Positions 46,077 to 54,587 of a DNA stretch of 64,000 bases are shown here, one piece after another. Position 1 is the stretch's first letter, and every line of letters starts with the position of its first letter. Made by a program: the position numbers and the translations under genes. The DNA is from Corallococcus coralloides DSM 2259 (GTDB lineage Bacteria; Myxococcota; Myxococcia; Myxococcales; Myxococcaceae). The stretch lies in NCBI RefSeq assembly GCF_000255295.1, contig NC_017030.1, positions 3,472,001 to 3,536,000 of the forward strand, in the 5' to 3' direction. The notes under the pieces are model-generated. The model saw only the letters and a list, made by a program, of their open reading frames with translations. It had not been told where the DNA came from and made no database searches.

Positions 46077-47149
46077 GGATGAAGACAATGAAACTGCATC
46101 TGCTCGGCGCAACTCTGCTCGGTTCGTTCTCCACCCTGGTGGCATGCGCATCGCCCTCGGCGGTCGTGGCACGTCCAACGCCGGGCCTCGCGTCCGGGGA
46201 CACCTCCAACGGTGCGGACAACTTCTACACGAGCGACCAGGTCACCGTGGAGAAGGTCACTTTCAAGAACCAATACAAGATGGAGGTCATTGGGAACCTG
46301 TTCGTGCCCAAGGGGCTGAACCGCGACTCGAAGACCCCGGCGATCGTCGTCGGACATCCCATGGGCGCGGTCAAGGAGCAGAGCGCGAACCTGTACGCGA
46401 CGAAGATGGCGGAGCAGGGGTTCGTCACCCTGTCCCTGGACCTGTCCTTCTGGGGCGAGAGTGCGGGCCAACCCCGCAATGTCGTCGCGCCGGACATCTA
46501 TGCCGAGGACTTCAGCGCCGCGGTGGACTTCCTGCGCGCCCAGTCGTTCGTCGACAAGGATCGGGTGGGCGCCATCGGAATCTGCGGCAGCGGAAGCTTC
46601 GTCATCAGCGCGGCCAAGATTGATCCGCGCATCAAGGCCCTCGCGACCGTCAGCATGTACGACATGGGCGCCGCCAACCGGAACGGGCTCCGGCATTCGG
46701 TGACCCTCGAGCAGCGAAAGAAGTTCATCGAGGCGGCGGCACTGCAGCGCGATGTGGAATTCGCGGGCGGTGAAACAAAATATACAAGCGGGACGCCCGA
46801 GACGCTGAATGACCAATCCACTGCGACGGATCGCGAGTTCTACGACTTCTATCGCACGGCGCGGGGACACCATCCGAACACCACGACGCACCCGACGCTC
46901 AGCAGCAACACCCGGTTCATGAACTTCTACCCGTTCACGGACATCGAGACGATCTCTCCCCGGCCGTTGCTCTTCATCGCGGGTGAGAACGCCCATTCCC
47001 GGGAGTTCAGCGACGAGGCCTACCGGCTCGCCGGTGAACCCAAGGAGCTGGTCATCGTGCCCGGCGCGGGTCACGTGGACCTCTACGACCGCGTCGACCT
47101 CATCCCCTTTGAAAAGCTGACCACGTTCTTCCGGACGAACCTGAAGTGA
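46073..47149 (+). CDS. Alpha/beta hydrolase lipoprotein
   Basis: Protein of 358 residues with a signal peptide and lipobox (STLVACASP), then an alpha/beta hydrolase fold: PAIVVGHPMGAVKEQ (oxyanion region), GAIGICGSGSFVI (nucleophile elbow, Ser or Cys in GICGSG), LLFIAGENAHSREF and GAGHVDLYD (catalytic His). It is similar to the dienelactone-hydrolase-like YcjY group. Start at ATG 46073 overlapping the MFS stop; ATG 46079 and 46088 are alternatives, the last with GAGG at better spacing. Coupled to the transporter. Confidence 0.88.
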   Translation: MRMKTMKLHLLGATLLGSFSTLVACASPSAVVARPTPGLASGDTSNGADNFYTSDQVTVEKVTFKNQYKMEVIGNLFVPKGLNRDSKTPAIVVGHPMGAVKEQSANLYATKMAEQGFVTLSLDLSFWGESAGQPRNVVAPDIYAEDFSAAVDFLRAQSFVDKDRVGAIGICGSGSFVISAAKIDPRIKALATVSMYDMGAANRNGLRHSVTLEQRKKFIEAAALQRDVEFAGGETKYTSGTPETLNDQSTATDREFYDFYRTARGHHPNTTTHPTLSSNTRFMNFYPFTDIETISPRPLLFIAGENAHSREFSDEAYRLAGEPKELVIVPGAGHVDLYDRVDLIPFEKLTTFFRTNLK

Positions 47150-47240
47150 CCGCGGCGAGCGAGGGCTACAAACCGTGGCCCTTTCTCCCGGCGGAGGCAT
47201 CTGGTCCACTGGCGCCCTCCACATTCCGGGTGCCTGCTCC

Positions 47241-48911
47241 ATGACGAAGAAGACGGCTGCTTCCGACGTGACCCCTGGCTTCTCCCGCCGCACGCTTCTC
47301 GGGGCCGCGGCGGCCGTGACGGGGGCGCTGGCCGCCAGGAATGCGCACGCCCAGGCGCCCTCCGCCGCCGCGCCAGGGGCCACCACGGCCGGAGCCTTCG
47401 CGCTCGAAGAGGTGACGGTCGCGGAGCTGCGGGCGGGCCTGGAGTCTGGCAAGCACACCGCGCGCGGGCTGACGGAGGCCTACCTCGCGCGCATCCGTGC
47501 GCTCGACCGCACCGGGGACCTTCCGCTGTGCTCGGTCATCGAGCTCAACCCGGATGCGCTCGCACAGGCCGACGCGCTGGACGCCGAGCGCAAGGCCAAG
47601 GGCGCACGCGGGCCGCTGCACGGCATCCCCGTGCTCATCAAGGACAACATCGCCACGGCGGACAAGATGCAGACCACCGCGGGCTCACTCGCGCTGGTGG
47701 GCGCCGTGCCTCCTCGCGATGCCTTCATCGTGGAGCGGTTGCGCGCCGCCGGTGCCGTCCTCCTGGGCAAGACGAACCTCAGCGAGTGGGCCAACTTCCG
47801 CTCCACGCACTCGACCAGCGGCTGGAGCGGGCGCGGTGGCCTGTGTCGCAACCCGTATGCGCTCGACCGGACGCCCTCCGGTTCAAGCTCCGGTTCGGGC
47901 GCGGCCACCGCGGCCAACTTCTGCGCCGTGTCGGTGGGCACCGAGACGGACGGCTCCATCGTCTCGCCCGCGTCCGCGTGTTCGCTGGTGGGGCTGAAGC
48001 CCACGGTGGGGCTCGTCAGCCGCGCGGGCATCATCCCCATCTCCTCGACCCAGGACACCGCGGGCCCCATGACGCGCACCGTGGCGGACGCCGCGGCGCT
48101 GCTGGGCGTGCTCGCGGGAGAGGACCCACGCGACGCGGCCACCGCCGCGAGCCGGGGCCACGCCCACGCGGACTACACGAAGTTCCTCGACCCCCAGGGG
48201 CTCAAGGGTGCGCGCATCGGTGTGCCGCGCGAGCGGTTCTTCGGCTACCACCCGGCCACGGACGCCATCGCGGAGCGCGCGCTCGAAGTGATGAAGGCGC
48301 AAGGGGCCGTGCTGGTGGACCTCGTTGCGCTGCCCAACGTGGCGAAGCTCGACGAACCCGAGCTGGAAGTGATGCTGTATGAGTTCAAGGCGGGCCTGGA
48401 GGCGTACCTTGCACAGCTCGGCGAGGGCGCCCCCGTGCGCACGTTCGCGGACCTCATCGCCTTCAACGAGAAGCACCGCGAGCGCGAGATGCCCTACTTC
48501 GGCCAGGAGCTGCTGCTCCAGGCGCAGAAGAAGGGCCCGCTCACCGACGCGGCCTACAAGAAGGCGCTGGCGGCATGCCGTCGCTACTCGCGCGCCGAGG
48601 GCGTGGACGCGGTGATGAACAAGCACAAGCTGGATGCGCTCGTGGCTCCGACGCAGGCACCGGCGGGCCCCATCGACCTGGTGCTGGGCGACCACTGGCT
48701 GGGCAGCAGCTCCACGCCCGCCGCCGTGTCCGGCTACCCGAGCATCACCGTGCCCGCGGGCGATGTTCATGGGCTGCCGGTGGGGGTGTCCTTCATCGGC
48801 CGCGCCTGGAGCGAGCCGGTGCTGCTCAAGCTCGCCTACGCCTACGAGCAGGCTTCGCACGCGCGCCGCAAGCCCGGGTTTGCCCGGAGCCTGGACCCGC
48901 GGGGCGGGTAG
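47241..48911 (+). CDS. Tat-exported amidase
   Basis: Amidase-signature enzyme of 556 residues. Twin-Arg signal SRRTLLGAAAAVTGALAA indicates folded export. The Ser-cisSer-Lys triad is in GIPVLIKDNI (Lys) and TPSGSSSGSGAATAAN (Ser cluster), with GTETDGSIVSPAS completing the signature. C-terminal half has GYPSITVPAGDVHGLPVGVS. Closest in layout to exported amidases acting on peptide or aryl amides. ATG 47241 puts the Tat motif near the N terminus, so the longer frame is rejected. Read alone after the hydrolase, 91 bases away. Confidence 0.94.
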   Translation: MTKKTAASDVTPGFSRRTLLGAAAAVTGALAARNAHAQAPSAAAPGATTAGAFALEEVTVAELRAGLESGKHTARGLTEAYLARIRALDRTGDLPLCSVIELNPDALAQADALDAERKAKGARGPLHGIPVLIKDNIATADKMQTTAGSLALVGAVPPRDAFIVERLRAAGAVLLGKTNLSEWANFRSTHSTSGWSGRGGLCRNPYALDRTPSGSSSGSGAATAANFCAVSVGTETDGSIVSPASACSLVGLKPTVGLVSRAGIIPISSTQDTAGPMTRTVADAAALLGVLAGEDPRDAATAASRGHAHADYTKFLDPQGLKGARIGVPRERFFGYHPATDAIAERALEVMKAQGAVLVDLVALPNVAKLDEPELEVMLYEFKAGLEAYLAQLGEGAPVRTFADLIAFNEKHREREMPYFGQELLLQAQKKGPLTDAAYKKALAACRRYSRAEGVDAVMNKHKLDALVAPTQAPAGPIDLVLGDHWLGSSSTPAAVSGYPSITVPAGDVHGLPVGVSFIGRAWSEPVLLKLAYAYEQASHARRKPGFARSLDPRGG

Positions 48912-49015
48912 GGTGGACCGGGCCGTGCCCACTTATTGATCCTCGTCAATGCGCGCGAGGGCGCACCCCGCCAGTCTGGGGCCACAACGTCGCTGAACGT
49001 TCTGGAGCCCTCGCG

Positions 49016-49669
49016 ATGAACATCTCCCGCCTTCACTCCCGTTCCCTGGGAGCGCTCTTCCTCCTGCCGTTTCTTGCCTACGGCATCGGCACCGCGCTGG
49101 TCACCTCCGTCCTGAAGGAGCCGGAGCACCTGGCCTGGGTGGCCGGTCAGAGGACGCTGTTCGTCGGGGGGACGCTGCTGCTCCTGTTGAACTCCCTCTT
49201 CGTCGTCGGAATCGGCGTGCTGTTCTTTCCGATCCTCCGCGAGCGGAGCCAGGGCATCGCCGTTGCGTACGTCTGCACGCGGGTGATGGAGGCGCTGACC
49301 CTCATCGTCGGAGTGGTGTTCCTGCTGTGCATCCTCCAACTCGGAGACTCCGCACAGCCGGAGCGGGTGACGCTGGTTCAGCTTCTGTCGAAAGGAAACT
49401 TCTGGGCGTACCAGCTTGCGATGATCATCCTGGGGGCCGGCAGCGTGGCGTTCTGCCTGTCGCTGTACCGCTCCCGGCTTCTTCCCGCGTGGCTCCCGCT
49501 GGTGGGCGCGGTGGGCTACGGGTTGCTGGCGCTGGGGTCCGTGTTCGAGCTCTTCGGGCTGCCGTGGGGCATCCTCTTCTCCGGGCCAGGGGGGCTGTTC
49601 GAGCTGGTCCTTGGCGGCTGGCTCATCGCCAGGGGGTTCCGGACGGTCACGCCTTCCGTCGCGGCGTAG
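49016..49669 (+). CDS. DUF4386 family membrane protein
   Basis: Six-helix membrane protein of 217 residues matching DUF4386: ALFLLPFLAYGIGTALV, VGIGVLFFPILRERSQGIAV, YVCTRVMEALTLIVGVVFLL and LPWGILFSGPGGLFELVLGG. Function unknown. GGAG lies 9 bases upstream of ATG 49016. Its end overlaps by 23 bases the remaining tail of a Crp/Fnr-type regulator on the opposite strand. Confidence 0.9.
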   Translation: MNISRLHSRSLGALFLLPFLAYGIGTALVTSVLKEPEHLAWVAGQRTLFVGGTLLLLLNSLFVVGIGVLFFPILRERSQGIAVAYVCTRVMEALTLIVGVVFLLCILQLGDSAQPERVTLVQLLSKGNFWAYQLAMIILGAGSVAFCLSLYRSRLLPAWLPLVGAVGYGLLALGSVFELFGLPWGILFSGPGGLFELVLGGWLIARGFRTVTPSVAA

Positions 49670-49750
49670 CGGGCTTGCCGTGCGTGGCGATGCGCTTCCG
49701 GATCCGGCTCAGCGATTCGGGCTTCACGCCGATGTAGCTGGCCAACAGGG
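49647..49750 (-). pseudogene. Crp/Fnr-type regulator, C-terminal remnant
   Basis: The last 34 codons of a Crp-like regulator survive: RESLLASYIGVKPESLSRIR followed by KRIATHGK and a basic end, the recognition helix region of cyclic-nucleotide-binding regulators of this group. Everything upstream is gone and the next bases belong to a different gene fragment, so the break lies at about 49750. Confidence 0.65.
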
Positions 49751-49753
49751 ACT

Positions 49754-49903
49754 CTCGATGGCAACGGCGCGGACCTGACGTTCACCACGGGGCCGCTGCA
49801 TGCAACCACGCAATTCGAGGTGCGGGTGACATGCCCCGGGGAGGTATGGAGTCTGGAGGGGCGAGTGCAGATCCGCGTGTGGGTGGCATCAGCAGGCGAG
49901 TAG
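49754..49903 (+). pseudogene. Orphan C-terminal fragment of a secreted-type protein
   Basis: On the plus strand a frame ending TAG 49901-49903 reads TLDGNGADLTFTTGPLHATT and then EVRVTCPGEVWSLEGRVQIR, a beta-rich tail like those of adhesin or Ig-like proteins. No start or body remains. It abuts the Crp fragment on the other strand. Confidence 0.4.
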
Positions 49904-49941
49904 ATGTCATTACCTGCTGCTGGCCTCTTTCGTGTCAGGTG

Positions 49942-50178
49942 TCAGCGCATCACCCGGACGGTTTTCAGTTTGCTGTCGGACCCAATCACCTGTTTCCAAT
50001 CTTCCCGCATCAGGTGCTCTCGGAACCGCGCCTCACCGAGGTGCTCGAAGATCAGCCGCAGGTATTCTCCGACCGGAACTTGGATCGCCGAGATGTCCTC
50101 TTCGTACACGAAGAAGAGGTGGGGGCTGAAGGCGGCGACGGCTTGAAGGTGACGAAAGCAGACTCGCCAGAGATTGCC
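49942..50178 (-). pseudogene. Orphan gene tail, unknown family
   Basis: A minus-strand frame with sensible protein (FSPHLFFVYEEDISAIQVPV, EYLRLIFEHLGEARFREHLM, KQVIGSDSKLKTVRVMR) ends in TGA at 49942-49944 and has no start. It could be the tail of an immunity-type protein or of the frameshifted gene just upstream. Confidence 0.4.
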
Positions 50179-50182
50179 TCAA

Positions 50183-50515
50183 TCACGCGGTGCTGCTGTA
50201 GCTGGAGACGTAACCGGGCCGCAGTCCGAGCTGGTCCGAGTCGACGATGGTCATCGCGTCGAACGCCTCGTGCTCCAGGGCGAAGCGGAAGCAGTCGAGC
50301 GCGAAGTCGTGTAGCCAGCCCCACTTCATGGGGCAGGGGAGGGGGGACGAGGGCGTTGTACCGCTCGAAGGGGAAGCCGTGGAGCAGGTCCGCGTCGCTG
50401 CCACCGTTGTAGAGCAGGATGCGCGAGCCCGGGTCCAGGTGGTGCAGGTTGCGCACCAGTCGATGACGCACTCGCGACTCTCATCGACGAGACAGGCAAA
50501 GGTGTTCCTGAGCAT
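50183..50515 (-). pseudogene. Frameshifted gene, glycosyltransferase-like N terminus
   Basis: ATG 50515 opens MLRNTFACLVDESRECVID. The protein-like reading then moves to the next frame near 50460 (VRNLHHLDPGSRILLYNGGS, LLHGFPFERYNALV) and returns to the first frame within the G-run at about 50332-50347 (MKWGWLHDFALDCFRFALEH, TIVDSDQLGLRPGYVSSY). The pattern resembles the start of a glycosyltransferase-like protein with a DSD-type acidic motif. The shifts may be real decay or sequencing errors in homopolymers. Confidence 0.5.
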
Positions 50516-50534
50516 GGCGCGGGTTCATGGCGGG

Positions 50535-51296
50535 TCAGGCTTGGATGGGGACCTGTCGGGCGATGAGCTTCACGATGCCTTCCTCCTCGTTCTCCGTGAG
50601 GAGCACGTAGCCCGTCTTCCATAGGGCCAGCAGTGGCTCGAAGGGGTTGGGCAGCTCCGCGAAGGGCCTTCCAAGTACGGTTCTGAGCGGCCAGGACGCT
50701 CCAGACACCTCCAGCCCTTCCCGGACGGCGAGGCCCCAGCCCAGGTAGCCCTTGATGGACTTGAGGTACGGGTAGGAAACGTCAGGGGGCGACAGGGGAA
50801 GGAGCGTGTCCCAGTCGACTCCATGCTCCTCGAGCGACACCGCGACCGCGTCGAGAACGGCATTGAAGGCCACGCCCAGACTGACGTCACGCAGCGCGAA
50901 GTCCTCGACCCCCAGCCACCGGAACCGGGTGACTTCTCGTGCGCCCCAGGGCTTCAGGTGCGAGTACAGGACCTCCGTCGCGGACTCCGCGGCCAGCACC
51001 CCCGTGGGGTCCGCGGCCAGAGTGAGGGCCATCCTCAACGTAGGCGGAGTCCTGTCATCCTCAAGGATCGGAGGTGCGCCTCGTGCGAGGGCGGCTTGGA
51101 CGAACTCGGCGGTCATCACGAAGCGGCGCCGGTCGTTCTCGATAAAGCCCTGGGGAATGACGCCCCGCGCGGCGAGTTCCCGCCACGCGGCACCGCAATC
51201 GCTGATTCCAGCAACCGCCGCGAGCGCCGAGGCGAAGTGCGGCTGCTCCGGGTGGAAGGCTCGTCTCGCCAGTGCTTCCAGGGCCGCGACATCCAT
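50535..51296 (-). CDS. Candidate immunity or accessory protein of the eCIS cargo
   Basis: Soluble protein of 253 residues, not recognised. It has no signal peptide or membrane helix and is acidic with many short helices (ALEALARRAFHPEQPHF, LGWGLAVREGLEVSGASW). ATG 51296 has a strong AGGAGGAAC site. It follows the cargo gene directly (42 bases) as the last intact gene of the operon, a position fitting an immunity protein or cargo chaperone. This role rests on position only. Confidence 0.7.
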   Translation of the reverse strand: MDVAALEALARRAFHPEQPHFASALAAVAGISDCGAAWRELAARGVIPQGFIENDRRRFVMTAEFVQAALARGAPPILEDDRTPPTLRMALTLAADPTGVLAAESATEVLYSHLKPWGAREVTRFRWLGVEDFALRDVSLGVAFNAVLDAVAVSLEEHGVDWDTLLPLSPPDVSYPYLKSIKGYLGWGLAVREGLEVSGASWPLRTVLGRPFAELPNPFEPLLALWKTGYVLLTENEEEGIVKLIARQVPIQA

Positions 51297-51338
51297 TTCG
51301 TTCCTCCTGGCCGTCAGGCTTCGGGCGCCGGCCCCTGC

Positions 51339-54300
51339 TCACGGTGAGAATCGGATGATTGCCTCGACAAGCTTGCCACGAGCCGCCTGGATGGCGGCCT
51401 TGCCGGCCTGGAGCTGCCCGGACTTGCTCGCATCCTGTCGTAGCAACTCCGCCGCTGCTTCCGGGTCGAAGGACGAGTCCACCCACCTCGGAATGACGGA
51501 GGCTCGGAGCGATTGCGAAGCGGTCCGCAGGTGGCTCGCGTTGCGCTCGCAGGCCTGGCGGGACTGCTCCTGGTAGGTGGGCGCAGTCCGGTCCCTGGGA
51601 GTGCCCTCTCCTGTCTGCCAGCGCTCCAGGGCGGTGACGAACTGACGGAAGGCTAGCAACAATTGCTGCTTGGCGGCTCCATGGGCGACGGAGTTCGCGT
51701 CGGTTCCAGGATCGCCTTCCTTGTTGACTGTCAGTGAGATGGGGCCAATGGAGAAATCGCTCTGCATGCTCGTGAGCGCTGCCGACAGGATGGCCGCATG
51801 CTGCGGGTTGCTGAGCACGCCGAGCTCCGCTCTCAGGTCGGGGATGACCTGCTTGAGTGCGTTGTTGAAGATGTGGTGTCCGCGCTTGGGGCCGCCCTTG
51901 CTGGCACCGGTCTTAGTCTTCGCGGGACTGGCGACATAGACGTAGTCCCAGGTGGCGGAGCCCTCGATGACCCTGATGGACTTGAAGACAGGGTGCTCGC
52001 GTTTGACCTGCGCTGCCACCCGCTCGGCATCGCTGCGGTCTATCTTTCCTGCACGCGTCTTGGCGGCGGTGAGCCGGTCCAGTACCGCGAGGCCGGCCGC
52101 GACCTTCTGCGACTTCTGCGGATCTTCCCGTTCACCGCCGCCCTCGCCAAACAGCTTCTTCACCCATGCCCAGGCCTTCTTCAGCCAGCCGAGCACGGCG
52201 GCGCGGACCTTTGTCTGCACCTTGGTGATGAACTCGCGAATCTTCCTGGAGATGCCGCCAAGGCCGATGAGGCGCGCGAGGAAGGCGATGACGATGGGGA
52301 TGAGGTTGGCCAGCGCCCGCTCTATCCACGCCGCCGCGCCACCAATCGCGCCCGTGGCGATGGCGTGCACCGAGTTCACCACCGCCTCGATGAGCGCGAC
52401 GATGCGCGAGGCGTTCTCGATGACCCACATCACCACGTTGTAGATGGCGATGACGGCCTGGACGATGGCGCCTGCCGGGTTGAACGTCGACAAGATCTTC
52501 GTGACGGCCTGCTTGACGATGGTCTCGATGAGCCAGTTCTGGATGGCATCGATGACCATCTCCTTCAAGTTGGAGAGGTCCTCCTTCAGCTTTTCCCAGA
52601 GCGCCTGGGGGCCGCCCTTGATGGTGCCGGTGATGTACTCGACGAGCTTCTCGAGGAGTGCCACGTTGCGCTCGCCCACCAGCTTCACGGCCTCGCTGCG
52701 CATCCACGCGTAGGTCAGCCCGAGCACGTCGAGGACGAGCTTGAGGATGGACCAGACGTTGAGGTCGCTCGGCACCTGGATGCCGGCCTCGGCCAGCGAG
52801 CCGAACAGCCACGTCATGAAGCCCTTCTTCAGGTGCGTCCAGATGTTGCCGACGAACTGGCTGAAGCCCTGCTTGATGGCCGCGAGCAGGTTGCCCAGGA
52901 ACCCGATGGGGTCCGACAGGATGAGCTTGATGGTCTCCAGCCCCTTGCGGAGCACGGCCATCAGCTTGTCCTTGAACTCGGACAGGATCTTGATGACCTC
53001 GCCGATGGCGTCCGCCAGCGTCTTCAGCGCGCCGACGTTCTCCTCCTCCAGCTTCTTGAGCGCCGCGTCCGCCTGGCCGTGCGCCTCCTTGTATTTCTGC
53101 GCCAGCTTCTGGGCGAGGTCGTTCTTCTTCGAGTCGATGCCGCTGCGCAGTTCCTCGAAGCGGTCGTTCATCGACTGCTGCGCTTCGCGCCCCACCGCCT
53201 GCAGATCCTTGGGCAGGCTGTCCACGTAGGCCTTGATGGCGGCCTGGCCCTTGTCGACCTCCGCCTTCGCGTCCGCCAGCCGCGTGTCCACCATGGTGGA
53301 GATGCGCACCGCCAGCGCGTCCATCTTTGAAGCGAAGCGCGCCCGTGCCTGGCCGAGGATGACCTTGATGCCCTCGGGCACCGGGCGGAACAGGTCAGCC
53401 AGCCAGCGCGCCGCGCCAGTGATGTCGCTGTAGCGCTCGTCCTTGAAGCGGTCGATCTCCCGGCTGGCGTACGTCTTCATGTCCGCCAGGGCCGCCTCGG
53501 CGCCCAGGTCGAACACGCGCATCACGTCCGCTTCGAGCGTGGACAGTTTCGTGTCCACCTTCTGCTTCGTCTGCTGGTACAGCTTCTCGATGTGGTCGGT
53601 GACTTCCTTGCGCCGCGCCTCGTCCTTCTGCTTCGCCAGCAGCTGGCGCGCCTTGACCTTGCTGTTGCCGGACATCTTCACGCCGGCCATCTGTGCCACG
53701 CCGGCCTTCGAGTCGCCCGAGGCCTTCGCCTTCGCCTGGCCCAGCGTGGCGCCCTCGGCGGCGATGTACTTCCCCGGCGCCGCGGTGGACACCTTCTCCA
53801 CGTTGCCCTTCTGCGAGAGGACATTGGAGAAGCGCGGGTCGTTGGCCTTCTTGAGCTGGTCCGGCGTCAGCTCGGCGTCCTTCATCTGCTGGTCGGCGTC
53901 CTGCTTGCCGGTGCCGAGCGCCTGCACCTGCGCGGCGGGCTTGGGCGCGGGCATGGCCTCCGCGCCGTTGACGGGTGGGGGCAGGGCGGCCGGCTCCTCG
54001 GACAGAGCCTCGGGCTGCCGGGCCGGCACGCCGCTCGGGTCCGGCGGCGCGGCGGTGGCCTGCTCCGTGGGCCCCGCGGCCTGGTCCTTGGTGCCCTTCA
54101 CTCCGCCGGAGACAGCATCCTTCACCTGTCCCGTCTCGTTGCCCTCCATGAACTTGTCGGCGTCGTCCAGGCTTTTGGGCATCGCCTTTTCGATTTCCGC
54201 GCGCAGCAGCGTGAGGAAACCGTTGGGGTCCGCCTTGGGCGTCTCCGCCGACTTCATGGCGTCCACCTGGTTCGCCTTGGCTCCGGCGAGCCGCTCCGTG

Positions 54301-54575
54301 GGTGGCGACACGGCAGCGGCCTGGGCCTCGGCGGCCTTCTGCGCGGCGGGCGGGTGCTGCTTCGTCTTCCTCGCTCCCTTCTCCAGCTGTTCGATGACCT
54401 TGCGGAAGCGCGGGTCCTTCTCCGCGTCGCCGCCCACCTTCACGGCCGCGCCGCCCGGTGCATCCACGGAGGTGGCACTTGCGCTCGGGCGAATGGGGAC
54501 CGCGGCGCGCGCGTGGGCCCCACCGCGCTCGGGGGCGCGGGAAGGACCTCGGGCGGGAGCGTGGGCGGGAGGCAT
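51339..54575 (-). CDS. Large eCIS-type toxin cargo
   Basis: Protein of 1,078 residues. Residues 1-300 are Ala/Pro/Lys-rich and disordered-looking; 310-560 are long charged helices (coiled coil); about 560-810 carry amphipathic and hydrophobic helices (AGAIVQAVIAIYNVVMWVIE, LIPIVIAFLARLIGLGG) that could enter membranes. From about 812 a different C-terminal module begins: a linker with HPVFKSIRVIEGSATWDYVY, then GGPKRGHHIF with His900-His901, which resembles the His-rich core of HNH/EndoVII-type nuclease toxins. Lies 12 bases after the AAA+ ATPase gene, as cargo genes often do in eCIS loci. Confidence 0.82.
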   Translation of the reverse strand: MPPAHAPARGPSRAPERGGAHARAAVPIRPSASATSVDAPGGAAVKVGGDAEKDPRFRKVIEQLEKGARKTKQHPPAAQKAAEAQAAAVSPPTERLAGAKANQVDAMKSAETPKADPNGFLTLLRAEIEKAMPKSLDDADKFMEGNETGQVKDAVSGGVKGTKDQAAGPTEQATAAPPDPSGVPARQPEALSEEPAALPPPVNGAEAMPAPKPAAQVQALGTGKQDADQQMKDAELTPDQLKKANDPRFSNVLSQKGNVEKVSTAAPGKYIAAEGATLGQAKAKASGDSKAGVAQMAGVKMSGNSKVKARQLLAKQKDEARRKEVTDHIEKLYQQTKQKVDTKLSTLEADVMRVFDLGAEAALADMKTYASREIDRFKDERYSDITGAARWLADLFRPVPEGIKVILGQARARFASKMDALAVRISTMVDTRLADAKAEVDKGQAAIKAYVDSLPKDLQAVGREAQQSMNDRFEELRSGIDSKKNDLAQKLAQKYKEAHGQADAALKKLEEENVGALKTLADAIGEVIKILSEFKDKLMAVLRKGLETIKLILSDPIGFLGNLLAAIKQGFSQFVGNIWTHLKKGFMTWLFGSLAEAGIQVPSDLNVWSILKLVLDVLGLTYAWMRSEAVKLVGERNVALLEKLVEYITGTIKGGPQALWEKLKEDLSNLKEMVIDAIQNWLIETIVKQAVTKILSTFNPAGAIVQAVIAIYNVVMWVIENASRIVALIEAVVNSVHAIATGAIGGAAAWIERALANLIPIVIAFLARLIGLGGISRKIREFITKVQTKVRAAVLGWLKKAWAWVKKLFGEGGGEREDPQKSQKVAAGLAVLDRLTAAKTRAGKIDRSDAERVAAQVKREHPVFKSIRVIEGSATWDYVYVASPAKTKTGASKGGPKRGHHIFNNALKQVIPDLRAELGVLSNPQHAAILSAALTSMQSDFSIGPISLTVNKEGDPGTDANSVAHGAAKQQLLLAFRQFVTALERWQTGEGTPRDRTAPTYQEQSRQACERNASHLRTASQSLRASVIPRWVDSSFDPEAAAELLRQDASKSGQLQAGKAAIQAARGKLVEAIIRFSP

Positions 54576-54587
54576 GGGCGGTGTCTC

